64,000 bases of DNA. Source: Bailinhaonella thermotolerans. GTDB taxonomy: Bacteria > Actinomycetota > Actinomycetes > Streptosporangiales > Streptosporangiaceae. Each line of letters begins with the position of its first letter. Position 1 is the stretch's first letter. Positions 50,866 through 58,649 of the stretch are shown one piece after another. The notes beneath the pieces are model-generated. The model had not been told where the DNA came from. It searched no databases and was given only the letters and a program-made list of their open reading frames with translations. Where the stretch lies: NCBI RefSeq assembly GCF_003594875.1, contig NZ_QZEY01000011.1, positions 124,001 through 188,000 of the forward strand, written 5' to 3'. Made by a program: the position numbers and the translations under genes.

Positions 50866-51666
50866 ATGTCGCTCACGTTGGGGCGCGGGCCGCTGTCGGC
50901 CAAGGCGCCGGCGCAGGTGAACTACCGGGTGGAGGGGCCGGCGCACCGGTTGTTCCTGGAGGGGTTCCCGCGGCGGGTGCGGGCGGTGTTCGACGGGCGC
51001 ACGGTGATCGACACGCGGCGGGGCGCGCTGCTGCACGAGACCGGGCTGCTGCCGCAGTTGTACGTCCCGGAGGAGGACGTGGCGATGGAGCTGCTGGAGC
51101 CCACCGACCACCACACGGTCTGCCCGTTCAAGGGGGAGGCGTCCTACTGGTCGCTGCGGTCCGGGGACCGGGTGGTGGACAACGCCGTGTGGGCCTACCG
51201 GGAGCCGCTTCCCGAGGCGTCCTGGCTGCGCGGGCTCGTGGCGTTCTACTGGACGGCGGCCGACTCCTGGCTGGACGAGGACGAGGAGGTCCGGGGGCAT
51301 CTGCGCGACCCGTACCACCGGGTGGACGTGCGCGCGTCGAGCCGGCACGTGCGCGTGCTCGCCGGGGAGACGGTCCTGGCCGAGACGCGCTCACCCAAGG
51401 TCGTCTCGGAGACGGGCCTGCCCAACCGGTACTACATCCCGCCGCAGGACGTGCGCATGGACCTGCTGGAGCCCAGCCAGACCGAGTCCGTCTGCCCCTA
51501 CAAGGGCCAGGCCGCCTACTGGTCGCTGCGCGCGGAGGGCCTGAGCCTGGACGACGTCGCCTGGTCCTTCCCCGAGCCGCTGGAGAACGCCCTGAAGGCG
51601 GCCGGCCACCTCAGCTTCCTGCACCGCGACCTGCGGGTCGAGGTGGACGGCCGGCCCTCGGCCTGA
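50866..51666 (+). CDS. Two-domain DUF427 protein
   Basis: A 266-residue protein made of two DUF427 repeats. The first ends LETGLLPQLYVP-like then CPFKGEASYWSLR; the second ends GLPNRYYIPPQDVRMDLL then CPYKGQAAYWSLR. DUF427 is a small all-beta fold of unknown function in actinobacteria and fungi. The VCPxKGxAxYWSL motif with its Cys occurs in both repeats. AAGGAG precedes ATG 50866. Convergent with the DoxX gene by 9 bp. Cytoplasmic. Confidence 0.85.
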   Translation: MSLTLGRGPLSAKAPAQVNYRVEGPAHRLFLEGFPRRVRAVFDGRTVIDTRRGALLHETGLLPQLYVPEEDVAMELLEPTDHHTVCPFKGEASYWSLRSGDRVVDNAVWAYREPLPEASWLRGLVAFYWTAADSWLDEDEEVRGHLRDPYHRVDVRASSRHVRVLAGETVLAETRSPKVVSETGLPNRYYIPPQDVRMDLLEPSQTESVCPYKGQAAYWSLRAEGLSLDDVAWSFPEPLENALKAAGHLSFLHRDLRVEVDGRPSA

Positions 51667-51675
51667 GCCGGGCGC

Positions 51676-52194
51676 TCAGTGTCCCGGCGCCTCCACTGCC
51701 GGCGCCCCGGTCTTCCCCCCGGCCCTGACGCCGGCCGGTCTGGCGGCCCACAGGGCCACGGCGATGTAGACCAGTTGCTCCGGCACGCGGAGCCACAACG
51801 GCGGGGGCTCCTGACCGGCGAAGGGGATGCCGGCGAGGGTGGCGTGGACGTTGGCCGGGAGCACCAGGACGAAGAAGATCGCGAGCGCGATCCCCGCCGG
51901 GCGGCGGGTCCGGGTGATGACCAGGCCGAGGGCGCCGAGCAGTTCCAGCACGCCGGTCAGGTAGACCACCAGGCCGGGGAACGGGATGAAGGGCGGCATC
52001 ATCGCGACGACGTCGCCGTGGTTCGGCATCGCCGCGACGCCGGCCGGGACGAAGTGCGCGCTCGCCGTGATCACGAGCATGACCGCCATGGCGTGCGCCG
52101 CGCCGGCCGGCAGGGTGGCGAACCGCCGCACGCCTGCCGCCCCGAGCAGCCGGAAGATCAGAATACCGACCGGAATGATGATGAACGGGAACAC
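51676..52194 (-). CDS. DoxX-like membrane protein
   Basis: A 172-residue membrane protein with four predicted spans (about 1-18, 34-52, 72-95, 100-120) and the DoxX-type segment TGVLELLGALGLVITRTRRPAG. Family members are small quinone-linked or redox membrane proteins of poorly defined role. GTG start with AAGGAGGAG three bases upstream. It lies 35 bp downstream of the FAD monooxygenase gene on the same strand and is probably co-regulated with it by the TetR. Confidence 0.8.
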   Translation of the reverse strand: MFPFIIIPVGILIFRLLGAAGVRRFATLPAGAAHAMAVMLVITASAHFVPAGVAAMPNHGDVVAMMPPFIPFPGLVVYLTGVLELLGALGLVITRTRRPAGIALAIFFVLVLPANVHATLAGIPFAGQEPPPLWLRVPEQLVYIAVALWAARPAGVRAGGKTGAPAVEAPGH

Positions 52195-52229
52195 TTTCTC
52201 CTCCTTGGGTCGCGGTGCGAATCTGCGGA

Positions 52230-53468
52230 TTACGCGCCGGTCCGGCCCGCTGACACGGTGAGCGACGGCGTGTAGTCGTCCACGGTGATGGAGTTGTGGA
52301 GGCGCGCGCTCTTGGTGGTGAGGCGGAGGAGGGCGCGGGCGGGCCCCGCGGGCAGGGCCGAGATCAGGCGGGCGCCCTGGGCCAGTCCCCGCACGCCGAG
52401 CCGGGAGGCGGGGATCAGGGTCTTGGCCGCGCTCAGCGCGACCGCACGGCTGCCGCGCACGTGCTCGGCCATCGCGCGTTCGTAGGCGGGGAAGGCGCGC
52501 TCGTGGTCGCCGCCCGCCCGCGCCAGTTCGCCGGCCAGGACGTAGGCGCCGACGACGGCCAGGCTGGTGCCGCCGCCGACGGCCGGACCCGGGCAGTAGC
52601 CCGCGTCGCCGACGAGCGTCACCCGTCCCCGCGACCAGGTGTCCATGCGGAGCTGGGTGATCGAGTCGAAGTAGAACGCCGGGGTGTGATCGAGCTCGCC
52701 CAGCCAGCGGTCCACCTCGGCGTGCATGCCGGCGAACGCGCCGCGCAGCAGCGCCTTCTGCCGGGCCACGTCGCGATGGCTGCAGCGGAGTTCGCGCTCG
52801 CTCCGGAACAGGAACAGCGCCCGCGCGTCGCCGAGGTGGCGGGCGCCGTACATCCCGGCGGTACGGCCCACGCCGACATGGATGAGGAGCTCCCCGTCGA
52901 GGCCGGCGGTGCCGGGCAGGGTCAGCACGCCGAGGTGCGCCCCGATGAAGGCGCTGAAGCGGGACTCGTCGCCGAACACGAGGCGGCGGACGTTGGAGTG
53001 CAGCCCGTCCGCGCCGACGACGAGGTCGAAGCGGCGCGGCGCGGAGTTCTCGAACCGCACCTCGCCGTGGGGTGAGATCGCGGTGATCGAGTCGCCGAAG
53101 ACGTACTCGGCGTCGTGGCGCGTGGCGTCGTGGTAGATCTCGCCCAGGTCGTCGCGCATGATCTCCAGGTGCCGGCCGGAGGTGCCGCTGAAGATCTTGG
53201 ACAGGTCCGCCTGGACCGGACGTCGCGCGCCCTCCCGGTGAACGGTCATCCGCGTCGTGCCGACGGCCCGCTCCTCGACGCGCGCGAGCACGCCCATCCT
53301 CTCGGAGATGTCCATCGCGGGGCGGAACAGGTCCACCGCGTGGCCGCCGGTCCGGCGGAGGGCCGGCGCGCGCTCGACGACGGTGACCGAGACGGACGGG
53401 TCATGCCGGGTGAGCCAGTACGCCAGGACGGGACCGGCGATGCCGGCGCCGGAGATGAGAATCCGCAT
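52230..53468 (-). CDS. FAD-dependent aromatic-type monooxygenase (TetX/PHBH family)
   Basis: A 412-residue class A flavoprotein monooxygenase: GxGxxG FAD motif ILISGAGIAGPVLAYWL at the N-terminus, a DG motif in VVGADGLHSNVRRLV, and the GD motif VTLVGDAGYCPGPAVGGG that binds the flavin ribityl. The family hydroxylates aromatic compounds or antibiotics with NADPH and O2; the substrate is unknown. GAGGAGG is five bases before ATG 53468. Divergent from a TetR gene over a short dyad; the DoxX gene follows it. Confidence 0.88.
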   Translation of the reverse strand: MRILISGAGIAGPVLAYWLTRHDPSVSVTVVERAPALRRTGGHAVDLFRPAMDISERMGVLARVEERAVGTTRMTVHREGARRPVQADLSKIFSGTSGRHLEIMRDDLGEIYHDATRHDAEYVFGDSITAISPHGEVRFENSAPRRFDLVVGADGLHSNVRRLVFGDESRFSAFIGAHLGVLTLPGTAGLDGELLIHVGVGRTAGMYGARHLGDARALFLFRSERELRCSHRDVARQKALLRGAFAGMHAEVDRWLGELDHTPAFYFDSITQLRMDTWSRGRVTLVGDAGYCPGPAVGGGTSLAVVGAYVLAGELARAGGDHERAFPAYERAMAEHVRGSRAVALSAAKTLIPASRLGVRGLAQGARLISALPAGPARALLRLTTKSARLHNSITVDDYTPSLTVSAGRTGA

Positions 53469-53503
53469 GTCGTCCTCCTCGGGCCGATCAGCCACGGACT
53501 TTT

Positions 53504-53522
53504 CTTTGACGTACTGTCAGAG
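53504..53522. promoter_or_regulatory. TetR operator
   Basis: CTTTGAC gtact GTCAGAG, 6 of 7 arm positions paired, in the 107-bp divergent spacer between the monooxygenase and TetR genes. Confidence 0.6.
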
Positions 53523-53575
53523 TTATTTATCTCTTACTCGATGTCAAGGTTCTGTCGGATGCCTATCATTCTGGG

Positions 53576-54250
53576 ATGGCCGACCCGCACGACACCGCCT
53601 CAGCGCCGACCGCGCTACGCCGCCGCCGGGCGGACGCCCGGCGCAACATCAGCGCGATCCTCGACGCGGCCCGCGTCGTGCTCGGCGAGCGGCCCGACGC
53701 GACGATGGAGGACATCGCCGCCACCGCCGGCGTCACCCGGCAGACCGTCTACGCGCACTTCCCCTCGCGCGACGCCCTCGTCGCCGCCCTCGTCGAGGCC
53801 GCGGCCGCCGAATACGCCGCCGCGCTCGACGACGCGGAGCTCGACACCGCCCCGCCCGCCGACGCGCTCGCCCGGTTCCTCGCCGCCGGCTGGCGGTTCT
53901 TCGACCGCTATCCCTTCCTGCTGAACTCCGCCGCCCACACCCCCCGGCCCCAGGACGACCCCCACGACAGCGCGCCCCCGCGGCTCGCACGGGTCATCCA
54001 CCGAGGCCAGACCACGGGCGACTTCGCCCCCTCGCTCCCCGCGGGCTGGCTCGCCATCGCCGTCGTCGGGCTCCAGCACACCGCCGCGGCGCAGGTCATG
54101 ACCGGCCGGCTCACCGTCGGCGAGGCGGAGGCGCTGTGCCTGGAGAGCTCGCTGCGCCTCTGCGGTGGACGGGAACCCGGACCGGAACCTGGACGGGAAC
54201 CCGGACCGGAACCTGGGCGGGAACACCGCCGGGGACTGCCCGGACGGTAG
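53576..54250 (+). CDS. TetR-family transcriptional regulator
   Basis: A 224-residue repressor: HTH at about residues 22-70 (NISAILDAARVVLGERPDAT, GVTRQTVYAHFPSRDAL) and a helical C-terminal domain. The last 25 residues are a Gly-Arg-Glu-Pro-Gly-Pro repeat encoded by a 24-bp tandem repeat (about 54164-54224), absent from typical family members and probably unstructured. It presumably represses the divergent monooxygenase-DoxX unit. It is also the last gene before the biosynthetic cluster. Confidence 0.88.
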   Translation: MADPHDTASAPTALRRRRADARRNISAILDAARVVLGERPDATMEDIAATAGVTRQTVYAHFPSRDALVAALVEAAAAEYAAALDDAELDTAPPADALARFLAAGWRFFDRYPFLLNSAAHTPRPQDDPHDSAPPRLARVIHRGQTTGDFAPSLPAGWLAIAVVGLQHTAAAQVMTGRLTVGEAEALCLESSLRLCGGREPGPEPGREPGPEPGREHRRGLPGR

Positions 54251-54361
54251 GAACGGCGTGGCGCTGACGCCGTTCTCAGCGGTTCCGGGACGCCGCCGGC
54301 CCCGCGCCGGCGGCGGGCGGGCAACCGATCGCCCCCTAACCGGACAAGCGTCGCGAAGCAG

Positions 54362-54392
54362 TCCGCCGAAGGGATGAGACTCCGCCGAAGGG
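54362..54392. repeat. Paired direct repeats upstream of the SDR operon
   Basis: TCCGCCGAAGGG at 54362-54373 and 54381-54392, 19 bp apart, two turns of DNA, 23 bp before an 18-bp palindrome. Possible activator half-sites. Confidence 0.45.
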
Positions 54393-54414
54393 CGGATGTC
54401 GCGGGGGCGGAAAA

Positions 54415-54432
54415 ATGCGCCGATCGGCGCAT
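54415..54432. promoter_or_regulatory. Perfect 18-bp palindrome, candidate operator of the cluster
   Basis: ATGCGCCGATCGGCGCAT is exactly self-complementary. It precedes a TAGCGT hexamer (about 54457, possible -10) and lies 71 bp before the SDR start. Candidate binding site for the LuxR-type response regulator encoded in the facing operon, or for another cluster regulator; only position supports this. Confidence 0.6.
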
Positions 54433-54503
54433 GGCCGAGGACGTCCCGCCTGGCTAGCGTGTAGCTCGACGCCCGAAAAGGCCAGGACCCGGGAGGGTCG
54501 GGG

Positions 54504-55250
54504 ATGCCGGTCCATCCAGTGGTTGTCATCACCGGGGCGGGGTCCGGGCTGGGACGCGCGCTCGCGGTGTCCCTGTCCCGGCGGGGCGGTCGGCTGGTCC
54601 TGGTGGGCCGCCGCAAGGAGCGCCTGCTGGAGACGGCGGACTCCTGCGCCGATCCCGGCTCCTGCCTGGTGCTCCCCGCCGACGTCACCGACCGCACGTC
54701 GGCCGCCCACGTGGTGGGTGAGACGCTGCGCGCCTTCGGCCGCCTGGACGGGCTGGTGAACAACGCCGGCCTGGCCCGGCTGGGCGGGGTCGAGCACGCC
54801 GACGACGCGGCGGTGGAGGCGATGGTGCGGACCAACCTGCTGGCTCCCCTGCGGCTCATCCGCGAGGCCGTCCCCGCGCTGCGGGAGGCCGGCGGGGCCG
54901 TGGTCAACGTCGGGTCCATCGGCGGGCTGCTGGCCGTGCCGGGCCGGGCGGCCTACGGCGCGGGCAAGGCCGGGCTGCACCATCTGACCCGCTCGCTCGC
55001 CCGGGAGCTGGCCCCGCGCGTCCGGGTGAACGCGGTCCTGCCCGGCGCCATCGACACCGGGATGTACGACGAGCTGGGCGGGTCGCCCGAGGAGGTGGCC
55101 CGGCTGCGCGCCGACCTGGTCGCCACCACCCCGCTGGGCCGCATGGGCACGCCGGACGACGTGGTGCCGTGGATCGAACTGCTGCTCGGCCCGGCCGGGT
55201 CGTGGGTGACCGGCAGCCTCATCGTGGTCGACGGGGGCCGTTCCTGCTGA
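54504..55250 (+). CDS. Short-chain dehydrogenase/reductase of the biosynthetic cluster
   Basis: A 248-residue classical SDR: TGAGSGLGRALA cofactor loop, VGRRKERL (Arg-rich, so NADPH), NNAGLA, catalytic Ser in VNVGSIGG, and Tyr/Lys in AAYGAGKAGLHHL, with the C-terminal GSLIVVDGG. It reduces or oxidises a carbonyl of a pathway intermediate; which one is unknown. GGGAGGG lies about seven bases before the ATG. First gene of the operon SDR-MT-aminotransferase-TDO, with a palindrome in its promoter. Confidence 0.87.
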   Translation: MPVHPVVVITGAGSGLGRALAVSLSRRGGRLVLVGRRKERLLETADSCADPGSCLVLPADVTDRTSAAHVVGETLRAFGRLDGLVNNAGLARLGGVEHADDAAVEAMVRTNLLAPLRLIREAVPALREAGGAVVNVGSIGGLLAVPGRAAYGAGKAGLHHLTRSLARELAPRVRVNAVLPGAIDTGMYDELGGSPEEVARLRADLVATTPLGRMGTPDDVVPWIELLLGPAGSWVTGSLIVVDGGRSC

Positions 55251-55292
55251 ACGGCGCCCGCGGCCGACCGCCCCAACGCGAAGGAGACCTCC

Positions 55293-56153
55293 ATGAGCGA
55301 CACCGTCTACGCCGACCCCGGCTACCGCGACCTGGACGTCGGCACGATCATGCGGGAGGGGCACCCCGACATCGCCGAGGGCGACGAGCACATCGTGTCG
55401 GCCGTGCGCAAGCTGCGCGCCGACCTGGGCCGCCCGCTGCGGGTGCTGGACGTCGGGTCGGGGTCGGGGGACCTGTCGCTGATGCTCGCCCGCGCGCTGC
55501 CCGACTGCGAGGTGATCGCCAACGAGATCGCGCCCAACCCGCTGGCGCAGGCGCGGGCCAAGCTGGCCGGCCGTCCCCGGGCCCGGGTCTTCGACCGGCC
55601 GTTCGAGGAGTGGGACGAGCCGGTGGAGGTGGTGGTCTCCTGGGGTTCGCACCACCACCTGGCCCACGACTACCTGCGGCACGTGCGGCGGGTGCTGACC
55701 CCCGACGGCGTGCTCGTCATCGGTGACGAGTTCTGCCCCGAGTACCTCACCGCCGAGGACCGCGAACGGCTGGCGCGCGCCGAGGAGGTCCTGCTGGTGG
55801 ACGGGTACGTCTTCGACTCGGCCGCGGCCGCCGAGGCGTACCGGGCGAGCGGGGAGGTGCCGGAGTGGAGCCTGCGGCTGGAGCGGGACCGCCGCCGGGC
55901 CCTGTGGACCTGGTACAAGTTCGTGGGCGACCACGCGGCGGCGCGGGGGGCCTGGCCGGTGCTCATCGCCGAGCTGGCGATCGCCCGCGACGACCTGGTG
56001 ACCGGCAACGCCGAGGAGCACAAGACCTCGCCGCTGCTGCTGGAGCGGGAGCTGGCGCTGAACGGCTTCGCCGTGCACGACAAGACGGTCATCGGGGACC
56101 GTGACCCGGCGCTGCAGAGCTTCGTCGTCTACACCTGCCGGGCCGGGGCGTGA
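55293..56153 (+). CDS. Class I SAM-dependent methyltransferase
   Basis: A 286-residue methyltransferase: motif I VLDVGSGSGDLSLMLA at about residues 50-65, acidic strand-2 residue in VIANEIAPN, and a motif IV region SWGSHHHLAHDYL with three consecutive His, followed by VLTPDGVLVIGDEF. The His triplet is unusual and could bind a metal. AAGGAG precedes the ATG; the end overlaps the aminotransferase GTG (GTGA, 56150-56153). Next to an aminotransferase, a C-methyltransferase acting on an alpha-keto acid (indole-3-pyruvate or a kynurenine derivative) is a reasonable guess; O- or N-methylation is not excluded. Confidence 0.82.
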   Translation: MSDTVYADPGYRDLDVGTIMREGHPDIAEGDEHIVSAVRKLRADLGRPLRVLDVGSGSGDLSLMLARALPDCEVIANEIAPNPLAQARAKLAGRPRARVFDRPFEEWDEPVEVVVSWGSHHHLAHDYLRHVRRVLTPDGVLVIGDEFCPEYLTAEDRERLARAEEVLLVDGYVFDSAAAAEAYRASGEVPEWSLRLERDRRRALWTWYKFVGDHAAARGAWPVLIAELAIARDDLVTGNAEEHKTSPLLLERELALNGFAVHDKTVIGDRDPALQSFVVYTCRAGA

Positions 56154-57310
56154 GCGGGGTCGCCGCGGCCCGGGAGCGCAGCCGGTCGATCCCGGTGTCC
56201 TCGCTGCACGAGATCCACCGGCTGGTGCGGCTGCGCGGCCCGGAGACGATCGCGCTGCACGTGGGCGAGCCGTACATCCGCATGCCGCAGGCGGTGACGG
56301 AGGCCTTCGCCCGGGCGGTGCGCGACGGGCTCACGTCCTACACCGACGCGCCCGGCCTGCCGGAGCTGCGTGAGGCGCTGGCCGCCCGGTTCCCGGGCGG
56401 CGGGGCGCCCTCGCCCGAGCGGGTGTTCGTGACGCCGGGGTCGTGCCAGGCGATCGCGGCGGTGCTGCAGTCGGTGGCGTTCGAGGGCGGGGTGGCGCTG
56501 CTGCCGGAGGTGCACTGGCCGATCCACCTGCAGCAGGTGCTGATGGCCGGGCTGCGGCCGCGCTTCTACGCCGACCCGGCGGCGCTGGACGAGCTGTGGT
56601 CGCCGGAGGTGTGCGCCCTCGTGGTTAACTCCCCGGCCAACCCCTCGGGGGTGGTGCTCGGGGAGGAGGCGATCGCGGCGGCGCACGCGTGGGCGGCCCG
56701 CCGCCGCGTCTGGCTGATCAGCGACGAGGCGTACGAGGACTTCGTCTACGCCGGCGCGCCCGCCCGGCCCGCGGCGCTGGACGCGGCGCTGCCCGCCGGC
56801 GACCGGGTGGTCTTCTCGGTGCGCACGTTCTCCAAGGGCTTCTCGATGACCGGCTGCCGGCTGGGGTACGTCGCGGCGCCCACGGACGAGCGGGCCCGGC
56901 TGCTGCGCCGGGTGCAGGAGGCCACGCTGATCGCGCCGAGCACGCCGGTGCAGTACGCCGGGCTGGCCGCGCTCGCCTGCGGGGACGCGCACCTGGCCGC
57001 CCACCACGCCTACGTGCGGGCCACGCGCGACGAGGTCGTGCGGCTGGCCGGGCCGCTGCTGCGGTCGGTCCCGGACGGCGGCTGGTACGCGCTGCTGGAC
57101 CTGTCGGCGCACACGGCCGACAGCGACGCGCTGTGCCGGGAGCTGCTGGACTCGGCGGGGGTGGCGGTGGCGCCGGGGCGGGGGTTCGTGCCGCCGGGCG
57201 ATCCGCGGGGCCCGGGGCTGGCGCGGCTGACGTTGTGCTGGGAGCGGGAGGTCACGCTGGAGGGCGTGCGGCGGCTGCTGGCCTTCCTGGGGCGCGGCGA
57301 TGCCGGCTGA
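56150..57310 (+). CDS. PLP-dependent class I/II aminotransferase
   Basis: A 386-residue fold-type I aminotransferase: YTDAPGLPELREALAARF, the Asn-Pro pair in VNSPANPSGVVL, Asp/Tyr in LISDEAYEDFVY, and the PLP-binding Lys in TFSKGFSMTGCRLGY (about residue 227), with a C-terminal substrate Arg in GLARLTLCWE. This is the AspC/kynurenine-aminotransferase-like group that handles aromatic amino acids. Translationally coupled to the methyltransferase (4-nt overlap) and to the TDO-like gene (11-bp overlap). Probably interconverts an aromatic amino acid and its keto acid for methylation, or cyclises kynurenine to a kynurenic-acid type ring (inferred). Confidence 0.88.
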   Translation: MSGVAAARERSRSIPVSSLHEIHRLVRLRGPETIALHVGEPYIRMPQAVTEAFARAVRDGLTSYTDAPGLPELREALAARFPGGGAPSPERVFVTPGSCQAIAAVLQSVAFEGGVALLPEVHWPIHLQQVLMAGLRPRFYADPAALDELWSPEVCALVVNSPANPSGVVLGEEAIAAAHAWAARRRVWLISDEAYEDFVYAGAPARPAALDAALPAGDRVVFSVRTFSKGFSMTGCRLGYVAAPTDERARLLRRVQEATLIAPSTPVQYAGLAALACGDAHLAAHHAYVRATRDEVVRLAGPLLRSVPDGGWYALLDLSAHTADSDALCRELLDSAGVAVAPGRGFVPPGDPRGPGLARLTLCWEREVTLEGVRRLLAFLGRGDAG

Positions 57311-58031
57311 TCTGTCCCCGCCCGGGGTGTCCCCGCCCGGCCCGTCCTACCGTTCCTATCTGGCGCTGGAGCGGATCCTCGCGGCGCAGCGGCCGGTCAC
57401 GCCGCGGGAGGACCCGGGGATCTGGGCGGCGGAGCGGTTCTTCATCGTCTGCCACCAGGCGAGCGAGCTGTGGGCCTCGCAGATCCTGGTGGACCTGGAG
57501 GAGGCGGGCCGGCTGGCCGGGTTCGGCGACTGGGAGGCGGCGAGCGCGGTGGTGCTGCGGGCGGCGGCGACGGCCGGTCTGCTCTCGCGGACCCTGGCGC
57601 ACCTCGGCCGGCTGCCCGCGGAGTCCTTCCTGGCGTTCCGGGGGGCGCTGGAGGGGGCCAGCGGGGCCGAGTCCGAGCAGTTCCGGGGGCTGCTGCGGGG
57701 CCGGCGGCACGGGCCGGTGCGCCGGTTGCGGGCGGGGCTGCGGGCGGCGCTGCCCGCGGCCGGGGAGGGCGCCCCGCACCGGCCGCCGGACTGCGGCCAC
57801 GCGGTGTGCGCGTGCGACGCGGCGCTGGAGGCGTATCTGGGCGCGATCACGGCCTGGCGCGGCCTACATGCGAAGGTCGCGTACCGGTTCATCGGGGACC
57901 GGCCGGGGACCGGCGGCACCGAGGGCGTCGGCCATCTGCTGCGGCGGATCGTCGCCGACGCCGGCGAAGAGGGCGACGATCTGGGCCCGCCGCCGGAGCC
58001 GGAGCTTGCCGAGCACGCTGGAGACGTGTGA
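57300..58031 (+). CDS. Tryptophan 2,3-dioxygenase-like haem protein
   Basis: A 243-residue member of the TDO superfamily. Matches: SYRSYLALERILAAQRP, FFIVCHQASELWASQIL (active-site His), SFLAFRGALEGASGAESEQF, and WRGLHAKVAYRFIGDRPGTGG (proximal haem His, then GTGG). TDO opens tryptophan to N-formylkynurenine; relatives such as MarE and SfmD do other haem oxidations. It is short for the family (about 280-300): after GTGGTEGVGHLL the usual FPELW tail is missing, and the last 56 codons lie antisense to the response-regulator gene. A Cys pair (CGHAVCACD) before the last helix is unusual. It supplies a Trp-derived unit to the NRPS (inferred). Confidence 0.85.
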   Translation: MPADLSPPGVSPPGPSYRSYLALERILAAQRPVTPREDPGIWAAERFFIVCHQASELWASQILVDLEEAGRLAGFGDWEAASAVVLRAAATAGLLSRTLAHLGRLPAESFLAFRGALEGASGAESEQFRGLLRGRRHGPVRRLRAGLRAALPAAGEGAPHRPPDCGHAVCACDAALEAYLGAITAWRGLHAKVAYRFIGDRPGTGGTEGVGHLLRRIVADAGEEGDDLGPPPEPELAEHAGDV

Positions 58032-58649
58032 CTTGGCGGTGGCGACGCTGATGTTGAGGCGTTCGGCGATCTCCTGGTTGCTGCGGCCGGCCACGACCAG
58101 TTCCAGCACGTCGAGCTGGCGCTGGGTGAGCGCCTGGAGCGCGGGTTCGGACCACGGGGAGATCTCGTAGCGGCGGGACTTGAGCTCGACGGCGACCCGC
58201 AGCGGAGGGCAGGGCTGGGTGGCGCCGTTGGCGGCCAGCCGGGCCAGCCGTTCGACGGCCGAGGGGCTGAGCACGACGTGGCCGGCGCGCAGGGCCAGGA
58301 CGGCGGCGGCGACCTCCTGGCCGTCGGTGTCCTTGCGCAGGAAGCCGCGGGCGCCGGCGGCCATGACGGGCAGCAGCCGGTGGTCCTCGTCGTGCTTGGT
58401 CAGCACCAGGCAGGGGACGCCGAAGCCCAGGTGGCGCAGGAGCAGCAGCATCGCCAGGCCGTCGCAGCCGGGCATGACCAGGTCGAGCACGACGACGTCG
58501 GGGTCGTGGTCGCGGACGGCGGACACGCCGGTCCAGCCGTCCCTGGCGGTGGCCACGACGTCCAGCCCGGCGCAGGTCAGCATGGACTCCAGGCCCGACA
58601 GCGCGAGCCGTTCGTCGTCGACGACCACGACGCGGGCGGGCACGCTCAT
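57864..58649 (-). CDS. Orphan LuxR/NarL-type response regulator
   Basis: A 261-residue two-domain regulator: receiver at 1-120 with VVVVDDERLALSGL (acidic pair), phosphoacceptor Asp in VVVLDLVMPGCDG, Thr in CLVLTKHDEDH and Lys in FLRKDTDGQEV; LuxR HTH at about 168-225 (LTQRQLDVLELVVAGRSNQE, LNISVATAKSHVSSVLGKL). No histidine kinase is near. Its ATG overlaps the thioesterase stop (ATGA, 58646-58649), so it is made as part of the NRPS operon. The last 30 residues after the HTH are non-conserved and lie antisense to the TDO-like gene. Probable activator of the cluster. Confidence 0.9.
   Translation of the reverse strand: MSVPARVVVVDDERLALSGLESMLTCAGLDVVATARDGWTGVSAVRDHDPDVVVLDLVMPGCDGLAMLLLLRHLGFGVPCLVLTKHDEDHRLLPVMAAGARGFLRKDTDGQEVAAAVLALRAGHVVLSPSAVERLARLAANGATQPCPPLRVAVELKSRRYEISPWSEPALQALTQRQLDVLELVVAGRSNQEIAERLNISVATAKSHVSSVLGKLRLRRRAQIVALFAGVGDDPPQQMADALGAAGPRPVPDEPVRDLRM

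Noticed and set aside
57300-58031. TDO-like gene as a pseudogene because of its short C-terminus
   Set aside because: Both active-site His regions and the GTGG motif are intact and it is translationally coupled to its operon; truncation is noted but loss of function is not shown.
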